Virus record (IMG/VR): IMGVR_UViG_3300020051_000030
Coordinates: 1-43,291 of that record
Source: a virus
Reading direction: 5' to 3' (one strand)
Length of the DNA stretch: 43,291 nt
Part shown: positions 1 to 8,620 of the stretch, in pieces
How positions within the stretch are numbered: position 1 is the first letter of the stretch
How the letters are laid out: each line of letters opens with the position of its first letter
The notes under the pieces: model-generated
Seen by the model: only the letters and a program-made list of their open reading frames with translations
The model's database searches: none
Told to the model about the DNA's origin: nothing
Program-made: the position numbers and the translations under genes

Positions 1-148
1 GCGTTACTTTCAACAGGCATAGGATTATTTATTGTGGCACTAGGTTTGTTAATAGCTAATTTTGATAAGATTAAAACAGCAGTATCTAAATTCCTTCCCG
101 GACTTGACCAATTACAAAAAGGTTTTAATAATGTAAAAGTTGTTCTTC
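1..148. repeat. Terminal overlap of a circular genome, left copy
   Basis: These 148 bases recur at 43144-43291 with a single difference, A at 127 against G at 43270. The overlap lies inside one continuous tape-measure reading frame that resumes in phase across the junction. The simplest reading is assembly overlap of a circular or circularly permuted molecule. A true 148-bp packaging terminus inside a gene is less likely. Confidence 0.9.
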
Positions 149-1800
149 GTGGATTTGCAGACGCCGCATTAGTATCGCTTACTAAAGTTGTTAAGACATT
201 ATTTATTATTCCAAGAACATTATTTGCATTATTCAATGAAGGCCTTGATGGAGCAATCAGAGTAATTAAAGAAACGGGTAGCGATTTAACTAACTTATTT
301 GGTGATGCAAAAGCAGCTTATCAATCAGGCGCAAATGCTCAAAAAGAATTGAATGCAGAAGCGGCAAAAACAAGGGCAACCCAAGAACAAATAAAGAAAC
401 TAACTTTAGATATTGCAAGGGTAGAAGCTACCACAGGAGATGCAAGAAAATTGCAACTTAAAAAGGCTCAACTTGAATTATCATTACTTGAAAAAGGTAC
501 TATTGATTACTTTGAGAAGCTAAAAGAAGTCAATGATATTCAAAAGGATTTGAATGAAACCAATAAAGTTGCAGTTAAGACTAACAAAGAATTAGCAGAC
601 CAAGCTCAAAAAAGCATAGATGATATTAATAAATTGTCTACAGCATTTAAATCAAGTGATGGAACATTACAAGGCTTAGAAAAAGACTTAGAATTACTAA
701 AGCAAGAACTTGTATTTGCAAATTTAAATGAACAAGGGACTATTGTAGATGTAATTAATCAAACTGAAAAGGCAATACAAGGTTTACTTCAATCTAATTC
801 AGCCAAGCAGCTTGAAACATTTTTTGCTGATAATGATAAATTATCATTTAAGCCTAATATTATCCCTGATTTAGAAAATCAATTATCTACTGTACAAGAT
901 TTAATAAACAATTTAGGAACAGAGGATGCAAATAAAAATGGATTAATTAAATTATTTGTTGATTTGCAAGAAGAAATTAGAAAAGCAAAAGAACAATTAG
1001 AAACATTAAAACAAGGTGACCAACAAGGATTAATAGGGCCAGTTATACCGCCTAATTATGAGAAAGAATTAGCAGAATTTAATCAAAAAGAAAGAGACGA
1101 AAAAATAAAAAATGCCGCAATTATAGGAAATGAAATATTTGATATAGCTAAAAAGGGATTTAATGCAAGGCAAATATTACTTGATAATCAATTAAAACAG
1201 GGTTTAATAACCGAAGAACAATACGCCGAAAAAGTAAAAGAGTTAAGAAGGAAAGAAGCAATAGCGGCTAAATTACAGGCTGTTTTTAATGCATCTATTA
1301 ACGTTGCATCAGCTATTAGTGCAGCACTTGGTAAAACAGGGAACCCAATTGTAGCAGGTATTGTTGCTGGATTAGCCGCTTTACAATTAGCTGCAATTAT
1401 AGCAACTCCAATACCAAAGTTTTTCAAAGGTGCTATTGATTTGAAAAGAGGTATCTACCCACAAGGCAGAGATACTATTCCTGCAATGCTTAATGAAGGC
1501 GAATCAGTAATGACTACAGCCGAAACAAAGCGTTACAAAGATGTATTTACGCATATTCGCAACAATACCTTTGAATCTACTTACTTGCCTAAAATGGCAT
1601 ATAAAATCCTTAACGTGCCAAACACAAAGGCATTGACAGGAATTAAGCTAACAGGTAACGGAAACAGAAGTGACAAAGCAATTGAGGAAGAATTGAGAAT
1701 GCTAAGATTGATGTTAAGAGAGGGAAATAGAATAAATAAGCGTACTGCCGACAATACAGGCGAACTAAAGAAAACACGAAGGAGGTTATTTAATGTATAG
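1..1800 (+). CDS. Tape measure protein, C-terminal 599 residues (continues from 42511)
   Basis: Joined to 42511-43143 across the circular junction, this gives a protein of about 810 residues. Tape measure proteins set siphovirus tail length and line the tail tube. The N-terminal part is rich in Ala, Gln and Lys and predicted coiled coil. A hydrophobic stretch (ALLSTGIGLFIVALGLL) sits at the junction, the middle is long helical Lys/Glu-rich repeats, and a second Ala/Ile-rich hydrophobic segment lies near bases 1290-1410. The C-terminal region with PQGRDTIPAMLNEGESV is a motif common at tape-measure ends. It follows a frameshifted tail chaperone, the canonical neighbour, and overlaps the next tail gene by 8 bp. 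An apparent GTG start at 34 is an artefact of where the contig was cut. Confidence 0.85.
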   Translation, partial: ALLSTGIGLFIVALGLLIANFDKIKTAVSKFLPGLDQLQKGFNNVKVVLRGFADAALVSLTKVVKTLFIIPRTLFALFNEGLDGAIRVIKETGSDLTNLFGDAKAAYQSGANAQKELNAEAAKTRATQEQIKKLTLDIARVEATTGDARKLQLKKAQLELSLLEKGTIDYFEKLKEVNDIQKDLNETNKVAVKTNKELADQAQKSIDDINKLSTAFKSSDGTLQGLEKDLELLKQELVFANLNEQGTIVDVINQTEKAIQGLLQSNSAKQLETFFADNDKLSFKPNIIPDLENQLSTVQDLINNLGTEDANKNGLIKLFVDLQEEIRKAKEQLETLKQGDQQGLIGPVIPPNYEKELAEFNQKERDEKIKNAAIIGNEIFDIAKKGFNARQILLDNQLKQGLITEEQYAEKVKELRRKEAIAAKLQAVFNASINVASAISAALGKTGNPIVAGIVAGLAALQLAAIIATPIPKFFKGAIDLKRGIYPQGRDTIPAMLNEGESVMTTAETKRYKDVFTHIRNNTFESTYLPKMAYKILNVPNTKALTGIKLTGNGNRSDKAIEEELRMLRLMLREGNRINKRTADNTGELKKTRRRLFNV

Positions 1801-3715
1801 CTATAAATTAGATGATATTGATTTCAATGACCCGATTGTTGGCATTGACAGCATTAGCCGTACTATTTTGCGTGGATGGAATGGAACAGGTATTGATAAC
1901 GTATTACGCAAAAAAACAGAAAGTAGCCTAACATTCACAGGTAAAGCATATCAATATTTAGAATCAAAGTTTGCTAATATCTGTGAATCTACTAACATAA
2001 AGATTTATGATAGAATTGGTAATATCTTCATTGAAGGCACTATTTATGCGTTCATGTGTACTTTTAACCTTACTCGTGGCGAATGCGAAACGGAAATCAA
2101 AGATACCTCGTGGTCATCATTGTTAGTTGATAGGGCAAATACAATATTTAATCTTCGTTCTGTAAAGTCATTTGATTGCAGTATTACAATCACAAAGCTA
2201 CTGCCAATTGAGGTAGATTTCTTTGATATTAATGGCACTTATACATATCCAAATAAAAAAGGCTTTAATGTCTTAGAATTAATGAAAAAGCAGGTTGAGT
2301 TTCTTACAAATGGTCAAATGACAGTTGTAAGCAATTATCTTACTTTTTTTAAATATGCATTATTTGATGCTAAAGCTTTAATCCCATTGACTTCAACAAG
2401 TTATTTTTCTATATCATTTCAAGAAGTATTTGAGCAGTTACGAAAGTTATTAGGACTGTATATTGTTATAGATGGCAATCAGATTATAATTGAACAGGAA
2501 TCAGATAGCGAAGTATTCGACCCATCATTAACTGCATATAGCATTGCAGATATTCCATACAATTCAAATATTTCAGTAGACGAAGGAAGGCAAATATCGG
2601 CGGTTACAGTTGGAAGTAATGAGATAGTAGATGAAGACGATAAAGAGAATTCAGATGAATACTTGGCATTAGATAACAGATGGACTGAACAGCACTACCA
2701 AAACTGTTCATGTGCATCATTTGAAGAAAATGAATTAGACTTACTTACAGATTGGATTATTGATTCAGATACTATTCTTGATATACTTATCAATGGCAAT
2801 TTTAAAGATAAATTTGTATTGGTAAAGCTGGATTATTTGGATGATACTAAGGCAGCAAGGAATGCAATATTACCGACATCGGTAAACTACTACAATGATG
2901 AGTTAAGAAACCAAAATCAATTAAATAATTGGAGTTCTTACATCACATCATGTATGTATATTGGCAGGGGTAATGACTCAGGATTTAAAGCGTTAGGTGA
3001 CGAAGACCCAATTGCATTTGCATTCAATAATCAGTTTGAGGCAGGCTCAACAACCTGCTATATTTTAATGCAATATCCACATTATGTTTTAGACCCATTT
3101 AATAGATTTACTCAAACAAGTGGAGGCAAGTTGTGTAATACACCAAGTGTAGGGAATACTTTTACATCTTATACAATATTACAACAAGGATATTATGCTT
3201 TTGAGGCTTCAAGAATAATGATATGGTTCAAACAAAATGGTGGTAGTGTATCTGTTTCATTCTTAATTCAAATATATCTTGATAGTACAATGACAACATT
3301 GCTAAGTCAATATATTAGCAATTATACAGTTGCAAGTGAAATAGGCAGAGTAGATATGGATGTAATTACAGATGCATTATTTTTATCTCCAAATAATTAT
3401 GTTGTTGTAAGAACTATTTTTAATACAACTTTAGTTGCAATTGGTGGAATATTATATTCAGGATTTTTTAGGTCAGCAGATGAAGTATTAGCATGCCTTG
3501 ATAATCTTAATCCAAGGGATTCATTACCTTATAAAATTGAATTTTCGCAGGATATTTGCAATGCTGAATTTGAAGAAATAGAGGCAAAGAAAAACGGAGT
3601 TATTACAGTTGCTGGAACAGATTGCTATATTAGTGAAGTAACTCAAGACATCAAAGGTAATGCTAACTTTGTATTGCTATCAAATACACCATTTACTAAA
3701 TGTGAGCAGTCATGA
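1793..3715 (+). CDS. Large tail protein, probably distal tail or baseplate hub
   Basis: A 640-residue protein whose ATG overlaps the tape-measure stop by 8 bp, so the two are probably translationally coupled. It is rich in beta-forming residues and aromatics, with no signal peptide or membrane segment. Position immediately after the tape measure is where siphoviruses encode the distal tail and hub proteins, which is the main basis for the call. The stretch around residues 210-270 (IDGNQIIIEQESD and SNISVDEGRQISAV) resembles hub-like domains only loosely. It overlaps the following gene by 4 bp (ATGA). I do not recognise a named family; tail role fairly likely, exact role uncertain. Confidence 0.6.
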   Translation: MYSYKLDDIDFNDPIVGIDSISRTILRGWNGTGIDNVLRKKTESSLTFTGKAYQYLESKFANICESTNIKIYDRIGNIFIEGTIYAFMCTFNLTRGECETEIKDTSWSSLLVDRANTIFNLRSVKSFDCSITITKLLPIEVDFFDINGTYTYPNKKGFNVLELMKKQVEFLTNGQMTVVSNYLTFFKYALFDAKALIPLTSTSYFSISFQEVFEQLRKLLGLYIVIDGNQIIIEQESDSEVFDPSLTAYSIADIPYNSNISVDEGRQISAVTVGSNEIVDEDDKENSDEYLALDNRWTEQHYQNCSCASFEENELDLLTDWIIDSDTILDILINGNFKDKFVLVKLDYLDDTKAARNAILPTSVNYYNDELRNQNQLNNWSSYITSCMYIGRGNDSGFKALGDEDPIAFAFNNQFEAGSTTCYILMQYPHYVLDPFNRFTQTSGGKLCNTPSVGNTFTSYTILQQGYYAFEASRIMIWFKQNGGSVSVSFLIQIYLDSTMTTLLSQYISNYTVASEIGRVDMDVITDALFLSPNNYVVVRTIFNTTLVAIGGILYSGFFRSADEVLACLDNLNPRDSLPYKIEFSQDICNAEFEEIEAKKNGVITVAGTDCYISEVTQDIKGNANFVLLSNTPFTKCEQS

Positions 3716-4470
3716 CAGTTTTAGAATATAGTCCATTATGGCAACGACCAAGCAATGCATGTTTAGTTTGCACTCCTAAGTTAATCGACCTTAAATACAG
3801 CAATTACTACATTGAAGAGTTTGTATTCTTATACATTGTATTTGAAGGCGAAAGCTACAGGTTAACACGTGATACAGAAATAGATAATGCCGCATATTTT
3901 AGCTACACAGATACGGATAAACTGATAGTTGTAGATAAACAGGGTGATGTTGAAGAAATACAAATAACATTTGGATGCAACTATTCATATGGTTATGCAA
4001 CATTAACAGATGATGGATATGATTATTCAGCAATTCAGGGTTCAATACAATTCGTACAAACTGAAAACACTGATTGTATTAATGAACTAATAAGGCTTAA
4101 ATACAATATAGGCTGTACTGATACAGAATGGGTTTATATAGTCAACGGCGCTGTTAACAGACTACCTGCTGAATTAGCTGATGAGGGCGTTGGAATATTG
4201 CCAAACGGTCAAGGTCAAAGATACTTTGCACTGATCAATAAAAAATCAGAGTTGCGTATAAAAGAAATGAGTGAAACAGATTTAGATATCCTTGAATATG
4301 CAATTAACCAACCTACAATTAAAGTGTTTAACTTTGATGTTATATTTAATATTTCGGAAGGTTCTGTATTTACATTCGACCAAGAATCATATGGCATTTA
4401 CTTTGGCTTATGTGAATTAGTTCAATCTACTTTAGTAGTTGAGAAATGTTGTGAAGCCTTAGGTAGTTAA
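3712..4470 (+). CDS. Putative tail-associated protein
   Basis: A 252-residue protein coupled by a 4-bp ATGA overlap to the large tail protein upstream. It has scattered cysteines, including a closing VVEKCCEALGS, and a mostly beta-type composition with many Tyr, Ile and Asn residues. There is no signal peptide, membrane helix or catalytic motif I recognise. Context suggests a minor tail or baseplate component. Its last 12 bp overlap the end of a convergent minus-strand gene, unusual inside a late operon. Confidence 0.55.
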   Translation: MTVLEYSPLWQRPSNACLVCTPKLIDLKYSNYYIEEFVFLYIVFEGESYRLTRDTEIDNAAYFSYTDTDKLIVVDKQGDVEEIQITFGCNYSYGYATLTDDGYDYSAIQGSIQFVQTENTDCINELIRLKYNIGCTDTEWVYIVNGAVNRLPAELADEGVGILPNGQGQRYFALINKKSELRIKEMSETDLDILEYAINQPTIKVFNFDVIFNISEGSVFTFDQESYGIYFGLCELVQSTLVVEKCCEALGS

Positions 4471-4812
4471 ATACTTTGCTGGTACTTCTGCAATGTAAAG
4501 CAGGTAGATAGTGTGAAGCCGTATAACAAATGGCTTATACTTTGATTTGTCTTTCTTTATCTGTTTAGCAAATTCTAATTTAACTTTAATATAAAAATCT
4601 TTAAAGGTATCTATATCACTTGCGTAATTATACAAAACTAATCTTTGCAACTTACTTGCATTTGAAAGAATAATAGCCGAATGGCTGTAAAACAATTCGC
4701 TAAATAACTTTTGTCGGTGGTGTTGGTACGATGATTTAGATGCGTAAATTCCTGACCTCGCAAATGCAGTATAATTAAATTTTGACAGCTTTAAAAATTC
4801 ACTGTAATTCAT
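4459..4812 (-). CDS. Hypothetical protein encoded antisense within the tail operon
   Basis: A 117-residue reading frame starting MNYSEFLKLSKFNY, the only minus-strand gene in the late region. It fills an otherwise empty 389-bp gap between two plus-strand tail genes, and its 3' end overlaps the convergent gene by 12 bp. The composition (Lys, Tyr, Ser, Leu; basic) is that of a real small soluble protein and not of a shadow frame. The frame stays open further upstream to 4893, but that would run into the next gene; ATG at 4812 follows an A-rich stretch as expected for a Bacteroidota start. Function unknown; it may be a moron acquired later than its neighbours. Confidence 0.6.
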   Translation of the reverse strand: MNYSEFLKLSKFNYTAFARSGIYASKSSYQHHRQKLFSELFYSHSAIILSNASKLQRLVLYNYASDIDTFKDFYIKVKLEFAKQIKKDKSKYKPFVIRLHTIYLLYIAEVPAKYLTT

Positions 4813-4859
4813 TGTACTTTTTTTATAGTTGCAAGTTAGCAAATAAATACTTTTAATAC

Positions 4860-5093
4860 ATGGCAACATATAAGGAATTAGTAGCATTGACAAAATCTGT
4901 AAAAGCAGATACGGAAATGCAATTAGTTGTTGATGGCAAAGAAGTAACTAAAAAAGGTAGTGATTTAAAAAACTATCTAATGACTTTGTATAGCCGTCCA
5001 CATTTGGTTATTATCGAACAGATAGAAGAACCAATTAAACCCAAAACGATTTTAAAAACTAAAAAAATAGAAAGTAATGAGTCAGTTGTGTAG
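4860..5093 (+). CDS. Small hypothetical protein in the tail operon
   Basis: A 77-residue, Lys-rich protein with ATG in a short A/T-rich leader. A weak promoter-like TACTTTTA lies just upstream (4849-4856), one base off the Bacteroidota -7 consensus. It overlaps the next gene by 17 bp. The C-terminal third is charged and probably disordered (PKTILKTKKIESNE). Its place just before a probable tail tube protein suggests a structural or assembly role, but no family is recognised. Confidence 0.55.
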   Translation: MATYKELVALTKSVKADTEMQLVVDGKEVTKKGSDLKNYLMTLYSRPHLVIIEQIEEPIKPKTILKTKKIESNESVV

Positions 5094-5688
5094 CCCATTA
5101 TGCGGGGACGATACGATTAGATCGTATTGCAATCCCTGCGACCGCCAATCTTCACTTCGTGAGGGCGGTTTTAATCGCTTAATCTTCCTTGATTGTGATG
5201 TAACGTTTACTGATGTTTCAGACGAAGCAGAATGGGAGGCATTAGTCACAGCAGGTAAAGTAGTAGTTCTTCCTGAGTTGATTGGTAATACAGTAGATGA
5301 CGAAACAACTACACTACGTATTTCTGCATGTAGACCAGAAGAAGAAATTACACGTATTTCGGGCGTTGACTTTGCACTCCGTTTGATGGATAACGTAACC
5401 TATACGGATTTCGATTTGGAGTATGACCTAAAGAACAAACTTGCAGCTAAAACAGCAATGTTCATTGACTGTAACGGTTTGCTTTACTATCGTTATGACT
5501 GGGTTACAGGTGAAAATCCGGGCTTTGGTAAATTGACTGCAATCGTTAACAGACAATCTGTTGTAGGTGAAGTTCAAGTATTGAACACTAATCTTCGTTG
5601 GAACTCTTTTAGAAGCGGTTACAAAGCGATTGAGTTAACCACTGCTTTAGAAGCTGCTATACTTGCTGCCTGTGAAGAGGGTAGCTAA
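5077..5688 (+). CDS. Probable major tail (tube) protein
   Basis: A 203-residue acidic, beta-rich protein with a cysteine-dense N-terminus (CSPLCGDD, SYCNPC) and no signal peptide. Its codon usage, rich in GGT, CGT and GTT, resembles that of the capsid gene more than its neighbours and suggests high expression. It lies between tail genes and the portal gene, and no better candidate for a tube protein is present. These points make a major tail protein the best guess, but it rests on context and composition and not on a recognised motif. Two hairpins lie over codons 9-31. The downstream portal frame overlaps its 3' end. Confidence 0.5.
   Translation: MSQLCSPLCGDDTIRSYCNPCDRQSSLREGGFNRLIFLDCDVTFTDVSDEAEWEALVTAGKVVVLPELIGNTVDDETTTLRISACRPEEEITRISGVDFALRLMDNVTYTDFDLEYDLKNKLAAKTAMFIDCNGLLYYRYDWVTGENPGFGKLTAIVNRQSVVGEVQVLNTNLRWNSFRSGYKAIELTTALEAAILAACEEGS
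5101..5169 (+). promoter_or_regulatory. Two adjacent stem-loops inside the start of the putative tail protein gene
   Basis: The first hairpin (5101-5140) pairs ATACGAT with ATCGTAT around a TAG loop and GCGGGG with CCCTGC further out. The second (5141-5169) pairs ACCGCC with GGCGGT outside TCAC-TTC-GTGA and is followed by TTTAAT, giving it a terminator-like look although it is inside a coding frame. Such structure may tune translation or cause partial transcription termination; this is inference. Confidence 0.5.
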
Positions 5689-7396
5689 GATAATTAAAGG
5701 AGAAGATAAGCCTCTTGCAAGTGAACATTGGCAGCACGTAGTAACTGTCATGAAGCCTCACACGCAAGGGGCATTACCTGTTCAACTGTTTACAGCAAGA
5801 CAACCAAATGAAAGCAATGACCCCGTAGCACTTAACTACAGGCTTGAAAACCATCGCTCAATTACAAAGGACGACTTTGATATAGCAATTGACCAATACA
5901 TCAATGCAGCAACGAAGTTAGAATACACTGAAACAATACCCGATATCACAAGTCTTTACATCGATTCACTCAAAATGAACGATGGGTATAAGACAACTGA
6001 TTTACATACATGGGTAATGTCTTATGTTGGCAGATACAGACAATCAGACCCGAATGCATTTGTTGCAGTAATGCCGATGCATCCGACTGAAATGCTTATA
6101 CCATCTTACGAGTTTGAATTGCCAAACTTTGATGCTGTTTTAAATCAGAACATTAAGCCAAGACCATGGCTTATTCCTTCAAAAGATATTCTATACCTTG
6201 ATGAAAACAGTATTTTGTTTTCGGCAGGTAGTTGGGTAATTGATGAGGATGAAAACATAAAGCCTTATTTCTTTAGTATTGAAGGTTCAAAGTTTACACT
6301 TATTTATCCAAAAAAAACGACCGATGACATTCAGTACATATCTCAGGATTGGTACGATACCGGCAAATACGTACAAAACCATTTTGTAATTGGTGGCAAG
6401 TTAGTGCTTGATACCGATTCAATGGGTAATGAGTTTCAATACTACCTGCCTGATTATTGGGCAGCGGCTCAATGGGGAAATCAAGCGTACTGCCAATTGT
6501 CCGATTTACAAATCTGTGAAAAGCGTTTTACTTATCCTGAAAAAATAGTATTTGCTAAAGAATGTGAATCATTTGGAGCAACCTTTGATAATTGGGGCAA
6601 TCACGTTATAGTCAAAGAAGATGGTAGCAATGGTATATGTCCAAGCTGTCAAGGTAAAGGATACATAATTGATACAACGCCACTGGGCACGCACATAGTA
6701 CGCAAAGGGTCGGGAATGAATGATGAAGGGCAAATCATTGACCCTGTTAAGTATGTTACACCTGATACGGCTATTTTAAAACATTCTGCAGATAGAGTAG
6801 ATGCATATTATGATAAGATGATGGATAAGCTATTCATCACTAAGCAAAATATGACAAACCAAAGCGGCGAAGCTAAAATGTATGACAGCGAACAAAAACG
6901 TAATGTCAATTCAAATATCGTACGTGACCTTTACAGACTTTACAATAACATTTGTGTAGCTATTTCAGCACAGTTGAATGATAGCTTTGAAATGGTGGCA
7001 ATCACACTACCTGATGAAATAGATGTCATTAACGCCAATGATGCATTGTATGACTTGCAAGGGTCAAAGCAAAGCGGTGTTTCATATCCTGTAATAGTTG
7101 AGAAAACAAAGGCACATCTACTTAAAATAATTGGTGACACTCCACAATACAGAATGTTAGTGGACTTCTTAGCCAAAAAAGATAAGCTATTTGGATATTC
7201 TAATGCAGAAGTAAAAGATGCAGTGGCAATTTTCGGAAGTGGAATAACAGACAGAGATAAGGCAATCCATTACTTTGGATATACTATCTTAAAAGATTGG
7301 ATTGATATGCAGATGGAAGACTTTACATCAGAGCAACTAGCAGGCAACTTTGAACTTTTAATTCAGCCTTATATAGTATCTACTAACACTTTATAA
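5672..7396 (+). CDS. Portal protein
   Basis: A protein of about 574 residues that directly precedes a MuF-type minor head protein, a scaffold-like protein and the major capsid protein, the canonical portal position. The C-terminal half, with KHSADRVDAYYDKMMDKLF and a Gln/Ser/Gly-rich segment before a helical DLYRLYNNICVAISAQL stretch, fits the stem and wing layout of portal proteins. A small insertion around residues 323-330 reads CPSCQGKGY, a half zinc-ribbon like those in DnaJ. The frame also opens at TTG 5663; GTG 5672 (MKRVAKIIKG) is my preferred start. Both overlap the preceding gene. The protein forms the ring at the capsid vertex through which DNA is packaged. Confidence 0.7.
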   Translation: MKRVAKIIKGEDKPLASEHWQHVVTVMKPHTQGALPVQLFTARQPNESNDPVALNYRLENHRSITKDDFDIAIDQYINAATKLEYTETIPDITSLYIDSLKMNDGYKTTDLHTWVMSYVGRYRQSDPNAFVAVMPMHPTEMLIPSYEFELPNFDAVLNQNIKPRPWLIPSKDILYLDENSILFSAGSWVIDEDENIKPYFFSIEGSKFTLIYPKKTTDDIQYISQDWYDTGKYVQNHFVIGGKLVLDTDSMGNEFQYYLPDYWAAAQWGNQAYCQLSDLQICEKRFTYPEKIVFAKECESFGATFDNWGNHVIVKEDGSNGICPSCQGKGYIIDTTPLGTHIVRKGSGMNDEGQIIDPVKYVTPDTAILKHSADRVDAYYDKMMDKLFITKQNMTNQSGEAKMYDSEQKRNVNSNIVRDLYRLYNNICVAISAQLNDSFEMVAITLPDEIDVINANDALYDLQGSKQSGVSYPVIVEKTKAHLLKIIGDTPQYRMLVDFLAKKDKLFGYSNAEVKDAVAIFGSGITDRDKAIHYFGYTILKDWIDMQMEDFTSEQLAGNFELLIQPYIVSTNTL

Positions 7397-7405
7397 TCAT
7401 TATAA

Positions 7406-8278
7406 ATGAGTGTAGGCAATATTCAGAATACCTTATTTGATAAGGCAGTAGCTGACTTAAAAGACTTGGATAAAGGTCTTTACGATAGGCTATTAACTTT
7501 TATTGCTGAAATCACAAATAATGGTGTATTGGTTGCTGATGCTGCTCAACTTGCGGAACTTGAAGCCAAAATAAAGAATTGGACTGTTGAACTGGGCTAT
7601 GCTAAAATCATTGATGACTACCTTTTAGGGCTTGATGAAGTTAATGAAATCAATAAGCAATATTATTCAGGCAATAATCGAGTTAGGTCTGTAATCGAAA
7701 ATGAAATCATTAATAGTGATCTGAATAACGAGTATAGAAAACAGGTAGTTGACCAATTAAGAGGCGCAGGTGCTTATGAAGAAATAGTGAAAAAAGTAGC
7801 TGATGTACTTCGATTAAATGCCTTGCGTGGATTAACATTTGAGCAAACAGCAAAAGAGTTACAGTACCTTGTAACGCCCACAGAAAAAACAGGCATATCC
7901 GAAGCGCATTTTAATCAGGTTGCTAAGGATGCAATTATGCAGTATGATGGATTGATTCAGGAAGAGTTAAAGCAAAAGTTTAAACCAACTTCAGGGCGCT
8001 ACATTGGCTCATTAATAGAAGACAGCCGTCCATTTTGTGACCACATGAAAGATAAATTTGCTAATAGACCAATATCAATTACTGAACTTCAAATAGCTTT
8101 GGACACATTTTGTCCAAATGGTCAACCGTCGCAAACTGTATTTAATTACGAAACAGTTAACGGTAAAGAGAAGAAAGGCAAGAAGGGAGATGGAATGATT
8201 GCAGGAACTGTTCTGCAAAACTTTCCATCATTAAGAGGTGGTTATAATTGTAGGCATGAATGGAAATGGATTTTTTAA
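7406..8278 (+). CDS. MuF-like minor head (head morphogenesis) protein
   Basis: A 290-residue protein starting 10 bp after the portal gene. The C-terminal portion carries the Mu F-type signature: YIGSLIEDSRPFCDHM, then a Gly/Lys linker and a closing GGYNCRHEWKW with conserved Cys/His. MuF proteins sit inside the capsid near the portal and assist head assembly or are ejected with DNA. The N-terminal half is helical. It closes the operon before a new promoter at 8289-8318. Confidence 0.8.
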   Translation: MSVGNIQNTLFDKAVADLKDLDKGLYDRLLTFIAEITNNGVLVADAAQLAELEAKIKNWTVELGYAKIIDDYLLGLDEVNEINKQYYSGNNRVRSVIENEIINSDLNNEYRKQVVDQLRGAGAYEEIVKKVADVLRLNALRGLTFEQTAKELQYLVTPTEKTGISEAHFNQVAKDAIMQYDGLIQEELKQKFKPTSGRYIGSLIEDSRPFCDHMKDKFANRPISITELQIALDTFCPNGQPSQTVFNYETVNGKEKKGKKGDGMIAGTVLQNFPSLRGGYNCRHEWKWIF

Positions 8279-8288
8279 TGCAATACAG

Positions 8289-8318
8289 TTGCATATATAA
8301 AATAAATGCATAAATTTG
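8289..8318 (+). promoter_or_regulatory. Bacteroidota-type promoter (TTG-N19-TAAATTTG)
   Basis: TTG at 8289-8291 and TAAATTTG at 8311-8318 are separated by 19 bp, matching the -33/-7 consensus for Bacteroidota. The next in-frame ATG is at 8324, five bases beyond the -7 element, so the transcript would be leaderless or nearly so. It would drive the small protein, scaffold and capsid genes. Confidence 0.7.
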
Positions 8319-8323
8319 CAATA

Positions 8324-8620
8324 ATGGTAATAATTCATAACGGCACGCAACGCAAAAGCGAAGTGAATGAAAAAACGGCGTCCATTTTGGTTAAGAGTGG
8401 ACGCTACCGTTATGAACACGATAAAGTGCCAATGACAATTAGTGAAGCGTCTATTTACATAGAAGCTAAATTAAAAGAGTTGGCAGAACGTGAAGCCATT
8501 ATTGAACAAAAGGAAATATTATTAAAAGAACAAATAAATCAAACAAATGGAGAATCTATTGAAGAAGTTGGGAATTCAGAACTTGGACAACCTAAAAGAC
8601 GAGGAAGGAAATCTAAATGA
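8324..8620 (+). CDS. Small hypothetical protein of the head module
   Basis: A 98-residue protein whose start at ATG 8324 is chosen because an earlier in-frame ATG at 8306 lies within the promoter. The N-terminal half (HNGTQRKSEVNEKTASILV) is a small beta/alpha unit. A central Glu/Lys-rich helix is probably coiled coil and the tail is basic (PKRRGRKSK), suggesting nucleic acid contact. It overlaps the scaffold gene by 74 bp in another frame. Function unknown; context suggests a head assembly accessory. Confidence 0.6.
   Translation: MVIIHNGTQRKSEVNEKTASILVKSGRYRYEHDKVPMTISEASIYIEAKLKELAEREAIIEQKEILLKEQINQTNGESIEEVGNSELGQPKRRGRKSK

Noticed and set aside
1188-1427. A minus-strand frame inside the tape-measure gene
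   Set aside because: Hydrophobic antisense shadow of an Ala/Ile-rich region.
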